DNA of 64,000 nucleotides, from the NCBI RefSeq assembly GCF_008312935.1, contig NZ_VSZO01000001.1, positions 1,550,001-1,614,000 of the forward strand. Direction: 5' to 3'. Positions 44,154 to 53,900 of the stretch are shown here, in pieces; position 1 is the stretch's first letter; the number at the start of each line of letters is the position of its first letter. Origin of the DNA: Roseiconus lacunae (GTDB lineage: Bacteria > Planctomycetota > Planctomycetia > Pirellulales > Pirellulaceae). The notes under the pieces were generated by a model. The model was given only the letters and a program-made list of their open reading frames with translations. It made no database searches and was not told the DNA's origin. Position numbers and translations under genes: made by a program.

Positions 44154-44951
44154 ATGTCCTCTTCTGAATCGAATTCCCAAGACCAGACCTCGCCCGCCGA
44201 GTCGCCGCAACCGCCGGCGCCACTGCGATTGCGATATCGAATTCGATTTGCCAAGACAGGTTTGTTGCGTTGGACCAGCCATCGTGACCTTGCGCGTTTG
44301 TGGGAGCGATTGCTTCGTCGTGCGCAGTTGCAACTCTCGATGACCGAAGGCTTTCACCCCAAGCCACGGATTAGTTTTCCGTCCGCACTTGCCTTGGGTA
44401 TCAGCGGGAAAGACGAGGTCGTCGAACTCGACTTAGCCGAACATCTCGAAGCCGGCGACCTACTGGCGCGTTTGCGAAGCGACCATCAGCCCGGGCTGGA
44501 AATTAAAAGTGTCCAGTTCATGCCGGCCGGATCGGGCAAGGCCAAGCTCAAACGAACCGACTACGTCATCTCTCGCCCCGATCCGGATCTAGGCGACATC
44601 GATGTCGATGAGGCGGCGATCGAAGCTCGGATCGACGCCTTTCTAAAACAAGAATCCGTCACGGTGACTCGCAAGAAGAAGCCGTTGACCGTTCAAGTCT
44701 CTGAACAAGTGTTGTCGCTGACGTTCGGCGAGAACCTCGAACTTTCGTTGGCCGCATCTGATGCGGCCACGCTGAAGCCGACCGACGTGTTAGACCTGAT
44801 CGGACTTTCCGATTGGATCGCCGCCGGTTCGCAAATCATTCGAACAGAGGTGGTCTTGGCTTCCGAAGTCACGCCCACCGATCCCAATACATTCGCATCT
44901 GCACACAACACGCCCCAAGCAGGCGATCACACCGAAGAGGTGCTTCAATGA
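44154..44951 (+). CDS. DUF2344 family protein (TIGR03936 type)
   Basis: About 265 residues from the ATG at 44154; a TTG at 44151 is the only earlier choice. It fits the TIGR03936 group of radical-SAM-linked DUF2344 proteins: LRYRIRFAKTGLLRWTSHRDLARLWERLLRRAQL at the start, then MTEGFHPKPRISFPSALALGISG and VVELDL. The usual neighbour or fused partner is a B12-binding radical SAM protein, which is absent here. It overlaps the RNase G/E gene by four bases (ATGA), so translation is probably coupled. The role is unknown; RNA modification or processing is a fair guess from the neighbour. Confidence 0.85.
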   Translation: MSSSESNSQDQTSPAESPQPPAPLRLRYRIRFAKTGLLRWTSHRDLARLWERLLRRAQLQLSMTEGFHPKPRISFPSALALGISGKDEVVELDLAEHLEAGDLLARLRSDHQPGLEIKSVQFMPAGSGKAKLKRTDYVISRPDPDLGDIDVDEAAIEARIDAFLKQESVTVTRKKKPLTVQVSEQVLSLTFGENLELSLAASDAATLKPTDVLDLIGLSDWIAAGSQIIRTEVVLASEVTPTDPNTFASAHNTPQAGDHTEEVLQ

Positions 44952-46555
44952 AACGAGAAATGTTGATGAACGTGCTCCAGCCTGAGGAGAGCCGCATCGC
45001 GATTCTGCACGACGGAAAACTCGAAGAGCTGTACGTCGAACGAAAAAGTGTCGAAGCCTACGCCGGAAACATCTATCGCGGAAAAATTGTCAATTTAGAG
45101 CCCGCGATCCAAGCCGCCTTCGTGGACTTTGGTGTCGGCCGCAACGGGTTCTTGCACATCAGCGACGTCGAACCGCAATACTTTCGTCAGGGCGGTTACG
45201 ACCCGGAAGAAATCAAACGCGAATCAGACGAGATGGCGGAAGCGGCGGCCAAACGGGCTCGCGAGTCCGGCCGTGGTTCCAAGCGAGCCTTCAAAGGGGG
45301 GCGCCCCCGCATCAAGCCTCCGATCCAAGAGATCTTTAAACGGGGCGACGAAGTTCTCGTTCAGGTGATCAAAGAAGGCATCGGTACGAAAGGCCCGACC
45401 CTCAGTACCTACATTTCGATTCCCGGACGTTATCTTGTCCTCATGCCTGCCCTCGAACGTGTCGGTGTCAGCCGCAAGATCGAGGACGAAGACGATCGCA
45501 AGCGTTTGCGTCGCTGCCTGCTATCGCTCAATCCACCCAAGGGTTTGGGCTTCATCGTTCGTACCGCCGGTGCCGGTCGCAGCGAGAAAGAACTCGGCCG
45601 TGACATGGATTACCTGATCCGGCTCTGGAAAACCATCGTCCGGCGAGTCAAAAGCGGCAGCGGCCCGGGGGTGCTTTACGAAGAAAGCGACCTGATCATC
45701 AAAACGATCCGCGACATCTACAGCGACGACATTGATCACATCATGATCGATGAAAAACAGTCGTACGAGAACGCTCGCGAATTCTTGAAAATGGTGATGC
45801 CACGGGTCGTCGATCGTCTGAAACTGTACGAAGGCCCCGAACCGCTGTTCCATCGCTACAAACTGGAACGCGAAATCATCAAGATCCATCAACGCCAAGT
45901 CAAACTGCCCAACGGCGGTTCGATCGTCATCGATCCCACCGAGGCCTTGGTCGCGATCGACGTCAACAGTGGAAACTTCCGCGGTGGCGAAGAGTCGGCC
46001 GAGGAAAACGCGTTTCGGCTGAACTTGGCCGCCGCCAAAGAAATCGCCCGGCAGCTGCGTCTTCGCGACCTTGGCGGTGTGATCGTCAATGACTTTATCG
46101 ACATGCGAAAGGAGAGCCATCGGCGCAAGGTCGAACGGGCACTTCGTGATGCGATGAAGAACGACCGGGCGCGAACAAAGATTTTACGTACCAGCCCGTT
46201 CGGACTGGTCGAAATGACCCGGCAACGAATCCGTCCAAGTCTGAAGCGAAGTATCTACAAAGACTGTCCCTGCTGTGAAGGGCGTGGTCTGGTCAAGACG
46301 GCCGAAAGCATGTCGATCGAAGTCGTTCGGATGCTCGCCCTCGCGGTCAAGAACGAACACATCCAACGGGTCACCATCCGCGTCAACGACACCGTCGCCG
46401 CACATCTGAACAACCAAAAACGCCGTAGCGTGATGGAGATGGAAGACGCCGGGAAAATGACCGTGCAAATCCTTGGAAGCGAAGGCTTGTACCCCGAGCA
46501 CCTGGAAATGGACTGCCGTGACGCCCAGGGCGAACGAGTCGAAATCGATTCCTAG
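44948..46555 (+). CDS. Ribonuclease G/E family endoribonuclease
   Basis: 535 residues from the ATG at 44948. The frame is open from 44813, but this start overlaps the DUF2344 stop and opens into the family N-terminus. It shows an S1 domain (NIYRGKIVNLEPAIQAAFVDFG) broken by a charged insertion at about residues 80-125. Catalytic Asp338 lies in VAIDVNSG and Asp382 in VNDFIDM. The zinc-link motif CPCC (Cys440-Cys443) joins subunits. The length matches RNase G, with no RNase-E-type scaffold tail. It should cleave AU-rich single-stranded RNA in rRNA maturation and mRNA decay. It ends in a strong terminator. Confidence 0.94.
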   Translation: MKREMLMNVLQPEESRIAILHDGKLEELYVERKSVEAYAGNIYRGKIVNLEPAIQAAFVDFGVGRNGFLHISDVEPQYFRQGGYDPEEIKRESDEMAEAAAKRARESGRGSKRAFKGGRPRIKPPIQEIFKRGDEVLVQVIKEGIGTKGPTLSTYISIPGRYLVLMPALERVGVSRKIEDEDDRKRLRRCLLSLNPPKGLGFIVRTAGAGRSEKELGRDMDYLIRLWKTIVRRVKSGSGPGVLYEESDLIIKTIRDIYSDDIDHIMIDEKQSYENAREFLKMVMPRVVDRLKLYEGPEPLFHRYKLEREIIKIHQRQVKLPNGGSIVIDPTEALVAIDVNSGNFRGGEESAEENAFRLNLAAAKEIARQLRLRDLGGVIVNDFIDMRKESHRRKVERALRDAMKNDRARTKILRTSPFGLVEMTRQRIRPSLKRSIYKDCPCCEGRGLVKTAESMSIEVVRMLALAVKNEHIQRVTIRVNDTVAAHLNNQKRRSVMEMEDAGKMTVQILGSEGLYPEHLEMDCRDAQGERVEIDS

Positions 46556-46593
46556 GTCGTCACAAGCGTTCCTTTCGCGTCCTGAACACTTCA

Positions 46594-46623
46594 AAAACCC
46601 CGTGATCCACGGGGTTTTCTTTT
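46594..46623 (+). terminator. Rho-independent terminator of the RNase G/E gene
   Basis: An 11-base-pair perfect stem (AAAACCCCGTG, 46594-46604, with its complement 46608-46618) and a three-base loop are followed by CTTTT. It begins 38 bases after the stop codon. Confidence 0.93.
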
Positions 46624-47257
46624 GCGCCGATGTTCCACCAAGCTTCAACCAGCCGCGGATTTCACCAAAGAGTAGGAGGCAAATCAGAACGCCCCCATCC
46701 CCGATGCAAAGGTCCGATACTTGGTCACCTGCATCTGGCGCACCGCGTGCTGCCCTGAAGTCCCCGCATCAAGCCCATCTTCGGCACTGTCTAACAAACT
46801 CAGGAGTTGCATGTATGCACCTTCTGCACCTCGCAAAGCTGCGCGCCACCGAAGCGTTCGACGTCGCTTCAATCTTCACGTGGGACGAAGCAACCGAAGC
46901 GAGTTTGGACTCCGCACAACTCGCGTCGGTATCCGGAAAAGCCCACGGCTACTCCGGTATCGGCCACCGGAGTGTCGAATGTTGCCTCGGTCTCCAGGAC
47001 CGAGGTCGTTTCAGTCAAGGTGCTTGATGGTGAAGTTTGTCCAACCGGCCGTAGCTAGACGTGGTGATGTCTGAGCGTGGTACACGCCTTTAAATGCGTC
47101 ATTTCCGTAGCGAGTCGACTTGTCCTTTAGACAGCTTTCGCACATTAAAGAACCAGCTAGCTTTACTCGGTGCTGACCTCGTTAAATTCTTCCTCATCCA
47201 AGGCCATCGACGTTCCGAACTCCAGCCTGGACCTGGACGAAAGAACTTTGACAACGG
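46624..47257. other. Non-coding region between the RNase G/E terminator and the PEP-CTERM gene
   Basis: 634 bases with no convincing gene. A 62-codon frame on the - strand (46684-46872) ends in KYRTFASGMGAF and might be a decayed gene end, but nothing supports it. A perfect 8-base-pair hairpin lies at 46985-47005 (CCTCGGTC with GACCGAGG). It may belong to the transcript of the - strand genes ending at 47258, though it is too far away to be an obvious terminator. Confidence 0.4.
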
Positions 47258-47887
47258 CTACCTTCGCCGTCGTCGGCCGAAGACACTGACCACTCCGGGG
47301 AGTGCCCAAACTACAGCACTCGCCGGTTCGGGAATTACGTTGGAGAATGCAACAACTTCGACCCTGGCGGTTAAGTCGGAACCGCTCGCGGTTGGGAAAA
47401 ACGGGGTGATCCTCACATCGAAGGCATCTCCCGCGACGGGTGCGAGGGGACCTAGGGTGGTCAATTGCAACCGCGCAAACAACTTCACGGTGCCCGCAGA
47501 CAGCGATACAGGAACAGGTGTGACCACACCGTCGGCGAAACTGATTGTGGTGTTCAGTAATGGCGGTGCCGGCATGAACTCCAGGCCAGTAACCTGATTC
47601 ACGCTCACGCCGTCAAAAACGTACTCCGTGGTGCCAAGCGGCGGCACCTTCGTCGGGGCGAATTCGAGTCTCCTACCTGACGTGTTTGTCGGTGCAGGCA
47701 AAATCGCCGAGGAAGATCCAAACCCGGCGATAAAGTCAAGCGAGTCAGACTCGATCGTGAAGTCGACGAAACCCGTGCCGCCTTGTTGAATCGTCGTGTC
47801 TACGCCTTTGATGATCAGTCCCGCCTCGGCGGCTGTGGCTGACACTAAAAGAAGAAGCGTAGCAAGTACCGTACTTCGTAGATTCAT
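47258..47887 (-). CDS. Secreted PEP-CTERM protein
   Basis: 209 residues from the ATG at 47887, which gives a signal peptide (STVLATLLLLVSATAAEAG); the longer frame to 47992 is rejected. The middle is a beta-sandwich-like domain (DTTIQQGGTGFVDFTIESD and after), similar in style to cohesin-like secreted domains. The C-terminus is a PEP-CTERM sorting signal: VIPEPASAVVWALPG, a hydrophobic stretch, then RRRRR. Such proteins are cut and sorted by an exosortase, which is not in the window. It lies 97 bases downstream of the giant protein gene, which ends in a dockerin, so a cohesin-dockerin pair is conceivable but unproven. Confidence 0.85.
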   Translation of the reverse strand: MNLRSTVLATLLLLVSATAAEAGLIIKGVDTTIQQGGTGFVDFTIESDSLDFIAGFGSSSAILPAPTNTSGRRLEFAPTKVPPLGTTEYVFDGVSVNQVTGLEFMPAPPLLNTTISFADGVVTPVPVSLSAGTVKLFARLQLTTLGPLAPVAGDAFDVRITPFFPTASGSDLTARVEVVAFSNVIPEPASAVVWALPGVVSVFGRRRRR

Positions 47888-47984
47888 CAGAACGTTCCCG
47901 GAGTCGTTGCCGTCAGAATAGGTGGACATAGTGTAATCGTCAGGGGACGCCGATCGATCCCCACTGGCAAAATATGACGAATTT

Positions 47985-50900
47985 CTAATCATCGAGGTGC
48001 AGCCCGCCGTCGATTGTCTGATTCAGGTTGTCGATCACCCGCTGATAATCATTGAAGTCCGTGAGTTGGTCGCCGTTTAGATCGCTATCCAGGGGCCCGG
48101 CGGCGAAGTAGTTCAGGAAGATCGGGGACGTGTCCTCGTATCCCACGGAGCGATTGCCGGTGGCGTCGCCGAGCAGGCGATAAAACGCCTTCACCGTCTC
48201 GAAGGAGCCGTTGCCGTCGAGGTCCATTTCGAGTCGGTAATAGCCGTCGCCGGTCGCGGAGTTGGCGTCGCCCCCGATTCCTTGCTCGCCGAAATCGATT
48301 TCCATCACTTGGTCCACCGCGGTCGCGCGTCCGGTCAGATCCACCGCGTCTCCGGGGCCCGATCCGTCGTTGTTGAATCGCAACAGACGGAGGCGGTCGT
48401 TCCCCGCGTCGGAATCGTCGAGCGTGGTGATGATGTCGCCGAAATCCTGCGTGTTGAACGTGACATCCAAGTAGCGGATGTACGATCGCTGGATCGCGCC
48501 GCGTTGAACGTCAAAGTCGGTCGCCTCCAGAAACGCCGGAACTTCGAAGAGGGCATCGATCGTCACGTCCGCCGGTGAAGCCGGGGGAGTCTCCACGTTC
48601 GCCGTGGTGGCTCCGTCGGTTCCGGTGGTGAAGAACCGGTACGAGTGCGAGGTGCCATCGGCAATCGCTTGATAGGCAATCGATCCGGAATAGACACCCG
48701 ATCCGTCAGGCGATCCGGCCGCGACCGTCCCCAGGCTTTGTACCGCGGCACCGTCGACAGAGACGAACACCTCGAAGTGTTGAAGTCCGGTAGGTCCCGC
48801 GTCTGTTCCGCTGAACGAAACGTTGAATGTCGGGTTCGTGGAATCGACGGCATCCACTTGGGTTACCGGCGCGTCGAGATCCGGAACATAGGTTCCCGCT
48901 TCGATCGTCGGCGCCTTCGATTCACGGTTGCCTGCCGCGTCGATCGCGATGCTGTAGAAGCCGACCGAATCCCCGCTCTCGCCGGTGTACATGGCCAGCG
49001 GACTATTGGCCGTCACTGTGGTCCAGAATTCCCACGCGGTTCCGTTAACCAGCCGATAAATTTCGTAGGCCGCGATGCCTGACCCGAATCCGGCCGCGGC
49101 CGTATCTGAGCCGGACACGTTGACGGGGAAGGTTTTCGCGGTTTGAGCAGGAGTGAGACTTTGCACCGAGCTGGTCGGGCCTGAAGTGTCGGTGGTCCAA
49201 GTGTCTGATGCCGAGTCAGTTCCGCTGTTTCCGAACGGATCCTGAACGGCCGCGGAACTGACTTCGAGTGTGTAGTTGCCCTCGGTAACGGTGAACGAAC
49301 CGAGACCGGAGATGCGATACGTCGTGCCACTTACCAATGAGCTCGTTACGGTCGCGTCCAGTGGAACACTGACGCCGTTGCGACTGAGCGTGACATCTTC
49401 AAAACTGAAACTGCCCAAGTCGACTTCTTCATCGAAGACGACATCCACGAAGTCCACGGCTGTGGTCCGCGGATCGGGAGTGACGTCCTTCACGTCCAGG
49501 ACGGACGGGCCGGTGATGTCGACCGGTTGATTTCCGAAGTCGATGTCATCTCGGTGTTGTCCCGGTGCCAACTCGATCGTGTAACGGAATCCGCCTCCCG
49601 CCGAGGGCCCGACTTCGCCGCCAGCGCCGTCGCTGTCTGGGCTTGTCGGATCCACCGCCTGGGATCCGTCGTACGAGGAAACGGCGTCCGCCAATGCCAC
49701 CAAGTCGAGTCGCAGGAATGTGGCATCGGTATTCGGCACGCTGTCGTTTTCGTCGTCGCCATCGATCACAACCGCACCCGACGCGTCCAGCAAGTAACGG
49801 AATTCGTGGGTGGAGAGTGAACGTCCGAGCGTGGTCGTTGCGATCTGTTGGGCCAACACGGCGGCTCCCGTGACGTACGGCGTCGCCATGCTGGTGCCTC
49901 GCATCGTGCTGACGCCGCCCATGGCATTGGCGGCCGTGATCAGTGCCCCCGGTGCCAGCACGTCCAGCATCTCTTCATGGCGTTGCGAGAAGCTGGTGAC
50001 TCGGTCGGCGGCGGTCGTGTAGTCCGTTCCGTTGTCTCCGGATCCCCAGGGGCCGCCGCGATCAGCATCCCAGACCGCACCGACCGAGACGGTGTTCGGG
50101 TCAGCAGCCGGGTATGCCAAGCCTTCAATTCCTGTCAGGCCGTAGGTATTTCCGGCCGCGGCAACCGTGATCACATTTTGTCCGGCCAGGACTGCCAGTT
50201 CGTCATCGATCCCATGAAGACCTCGCGGCTGCGTCCAATTCAATCCGTCGCCCACGGAAAGGTTCACGGCGGCAATGTTGTACGTGTCGACGTGATCGAT
50301 CACCCATTGCAATGCCTGCTCGACATAGCTGAAGTATCCGATCCCGTCGTCTCCAAAGACTTTCAGATGAATAATGTCCGATCCTGGAGCGACACCCTGA
50401 TACATCTCGTCTTGAGACGCGATCACACTGGAGACATGGGATCCGTGTCCCGAGTGGTCGGACGCGTCGTTGTCGCCATCGGCGAAGTCGTACTGGAAGA
50501 CAATTCGATCGGCGACGCCATCGCCGTTCTGATCTCCGCCGAAGAACGCGTGATCGAGGTCGATTCCGGTATCGATGATGACCACAGAATGACCGCTTCC
50601 ATCGACGCCGCTATAGTCCGGATCGTCGTAGAAGTCATTCAGTCCGACCAGTTGAGACGCTTCGGGGACGGTGGGGCCTGCGATTTCCTGTCCCGGGGTG
50701 AAGGTCAGCGAAGATCCCCCGTCGAACGAGTACGATCGACTGACGAACGTGTCGCCGGTATGAGTTTCGTTGTCCGTAGCGCCGGCGGCACCGGGGAAGG
50801 TTTGCGTGTATCCGCTCTCGATGACTTCCGCGACGACGTGTCTTCCCGGGCGAACGCTGTCGAACGTGTACCGTCCGTCGGAATCGGTCTCGCGTGAAGG

Positions 50901-53900
50901 TTCGCCAACATCCAGGAAGCCGTTGTCGTTATTGTCCAGGTACACGGTCCATCCTTGAAGACCGTAATCACCGCTCTGGCGTTGGCCGTCTCCATTGACA
51001 TCGTTCCAGATGACACCCGAGATGGATCCCGATTGGACAAGTCCCGCGTCCCAACGATTGTTGAGTCCGTTGGTGACGTTGAACGGATCGGTCGATCCGG
51101 TCAGGAAGTCGACATCGCTGTCGGTCGAATCGCTTCCGATGTCTTGCTTCGTGAACGAGTAGCCGTCTGGGGTTGCGAAGGTGAGGAAATACTGACTGAA
51201 GAGATCCAAGCCTCCGAATGAGTACCAGCCGTCTCCGTCGGTGGCGGTGGATCCAACCGAAACATCGCCCGCGGGGTCGACGCGAAACAGTTCGACGGTG
51301 ACACCGGCAACGCCAGCTTCGTTGAGATCTTGGACTCCATTGAAATTGGCGTCATCCCAAACGAAGTCGCCAAGGGTGGCTTCGCCCAGCGGTACCTCGA
51401 CCTGCCAGTCTGCGGTAACCGGAGCGGCTTCCACATTGCCGGCGAAGTCCGTGGCTACGCTGTAGAACGCGTAGGTCCGACCAAACTCGCCGTCGAATGT
51501 TGCGGAGATTGCTGTGGTCGCATCTTGCCACAACAGAAAGTTTCCTCCGTCGATGGAGACAAAGACGTCGAAAAAGGCCAAGCCGCTGCCACCGTCTTCA
51601 TCGGCGCCGCCCCACTGAACCAGGAAGCTGGGCGTGTTGACCTGGCCTCCGTCGGCGACCGAACTGATCGGAGCCAACTGGTCGTCGACGTTCCGCCAAT
51701 GGGTCATCACATTGGAATCGGGGGAGTTCCCGGCGAGGTCCTCGAGTCCGCCGCCGACTTGCAGCTTGTAAGCTCCAGTCAGGTTGGTCAGCCCGGCAAG
51801 GCCTGACAGCCGAACCAACGAATCCGAAAGGACGTCGATTGAAACCGAATCGTCGATCAGGTTCGGGCCGTCATCTCGCGTGAGCACCAAGTCGCTGAGC
51901 GACAGCAACGACCAGTTCATCGGTTCGTTGCTGAACAAGTCCAGGCTGGTGACGGGCGTGTCGCGTGGATCGGGCGCTACCTGGGTGAGTGTGACGACGG
52001 GGGATGTCTCGTCTAGAACGATGTCGAAGACTGCGTCGGCGATGTTGTCGGCACCGTCGATCGCTCGCACCCGGATGCGGTGGTTGACACCATCTCCCAG
52101 TGCAAACGTGTGAGTGAAGGTCGTTCCGTCAACGGTCGCATAGCCGAGTTCTTCCCCCAGCGTTTCGTCGACGAGTCGGACACTCAAGCCTGTTTCGGCC
52201 AATGTTCCTGTAAGCGTGATTTCGCGACTTCGGGTTAGTCCGTCCGTGTCACTCACGCCGGTGTCGGGCGTCATTGCCAGATTCTCCGGCGGCAGCGGGT
52301 TGGTGAAATCCATGACCCAGTTGACCGTCAACGCGTTCTGCCCGAGGTTGCCGGCGAGGTCTGCGATACCGCTTGCATCGACCGTCAGTTCGTAGTTGCC
52401 TTCCAGGCCTTGATTCCAGTTTGTTCCCTTGATGAGGAAAGTCGTTTCCGTGACCTGCTCGATCGAAACGAGACTGTCAATCAAGTTGACTCCTCCGTTT
52501 CGGGTCATGGTCACGTCGTCGCGGGTAAATGTGCCGGCATCGATCGGTTCATCGAAGGCGACTTCAAACTCGAGTTCGACGATCTTGCGCGGCGTTTCCG
52601 GTTGCTCCAATTCAATCAACGCCGGGGCCGTTTCATCGAAGGTCCAGGTCGCGATTTCCAAGCCCAAGCCGGGTGTTCCCGCTGTGTTGGCGACGCCCGT
52701 GCCATCGACGCTGATCGCATAGGTGGCTTCGGCGACTGTTAGATCAGCGAAATTCGAGATCCGGAACCATTGATCGCTGATGGGTTCGATGCTCAGGCCG
52801 TCGACGGCAAGCGGTGTTCCGTCTCGCGTCAGCGCAAGGTCACCGATGTCGAAGGTGGCCGGGTTGATGTCCCCCGAGAAGCTTACATCGACTTGGGATA
52901 CCGGCATGTTTTGCCGGGCGGACCCCGGGTCAATTGCGACGACGTAAACCGGCGCCGTTCCGTTGGTCCACGTATCGACTTCGGCTCCAAGGCCGACGTT
53001 GTCCGCGTAGTCGGTGACTCCGGAGGCATCCAGTGAGAATCGGTAGACGCCGGCCGGTGATGTGAAACTAGCGAGGCCACCAAATTCGTAGAGTCCGTCA
53101 CCAAGATCAGAAATGATGATCGAATCGTCGAGCGGGACAACGGTTCCGTTTCGGGTCAGCCCCAGGTCTTCGAACGTCAATGTCGACGTATTGATCTCTT
53201 CGCTGAATTGAGCTCGGATCGTGTCAACGGAGGCGTCTCGCGGGTCGGGGGTGACGTCGATGATGTCGGTCAGGACGGGAGCGACTTCGTCATCGAGACG
53301 GTAGAAGATTCGGTAGCCGCTGGATCCGCCATGATCGAACAGGTGGAGTTTGTTCTCGTAGATCGGACGTTCACCTTGCGTCTTGAAGGTGCGGTCGGTC
53401 AACCAAACGTTCGTGTCGATGGGAACGACGCTTCCGTCGGCGCGTTCGACACGGTCGAGAAGGTATTGCCCGTCGCCGGGGTCGTCGATCAGGAGATAGC
53501 CGAATTCGTCCGGCATGGTGACATCGATTTCGGCGACCAAATCACCCAGGACAGGATTCTTCAGCACCGCTTGGAGGTTTCCGCGGCCGACCGGTTGGAC
53601 CGACATGTCGCTGAGGTGGACGGTGTCGGGTAGATCGAATTCATCGTCGACGTCATTGGTTAAGAAGTCGTATAAATCGTCGGCTCCGTCTCGCGTGTCT
53701 CGCACGGTGCGGATCGTTTCGAAAATCTCGACTTGCTTGACGATGGAGGTTCTCGGATCGCCGAACCCGGTCAGGTGCTCGAAGGACGCGCTGTAGTTAA
53801 CGAAATGACCCTGAAGCGTCGACGTCAGTTGCCATCGACCGACACGAGTCTCGTCGGGCAGGATGTTGCCCATCTTGATCGTCAATGCTTCCGGCTGTGG

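Noticed and set aside
46684-46872. 62-codon - strand frame that could be a gene remnant
   Set aside because: No homologue is known to me, no upstream continuation is seen and no ribosome site. I mention it only in the description of the non-coding region.
49848-50897. 349-codon open frame on the + strand opposite the subtilase domain
   Set aside because: It is antisense to a confident coding frame with a full catalytic triad. High GC gives long shadow frames here, and the translation has no domain or signal.
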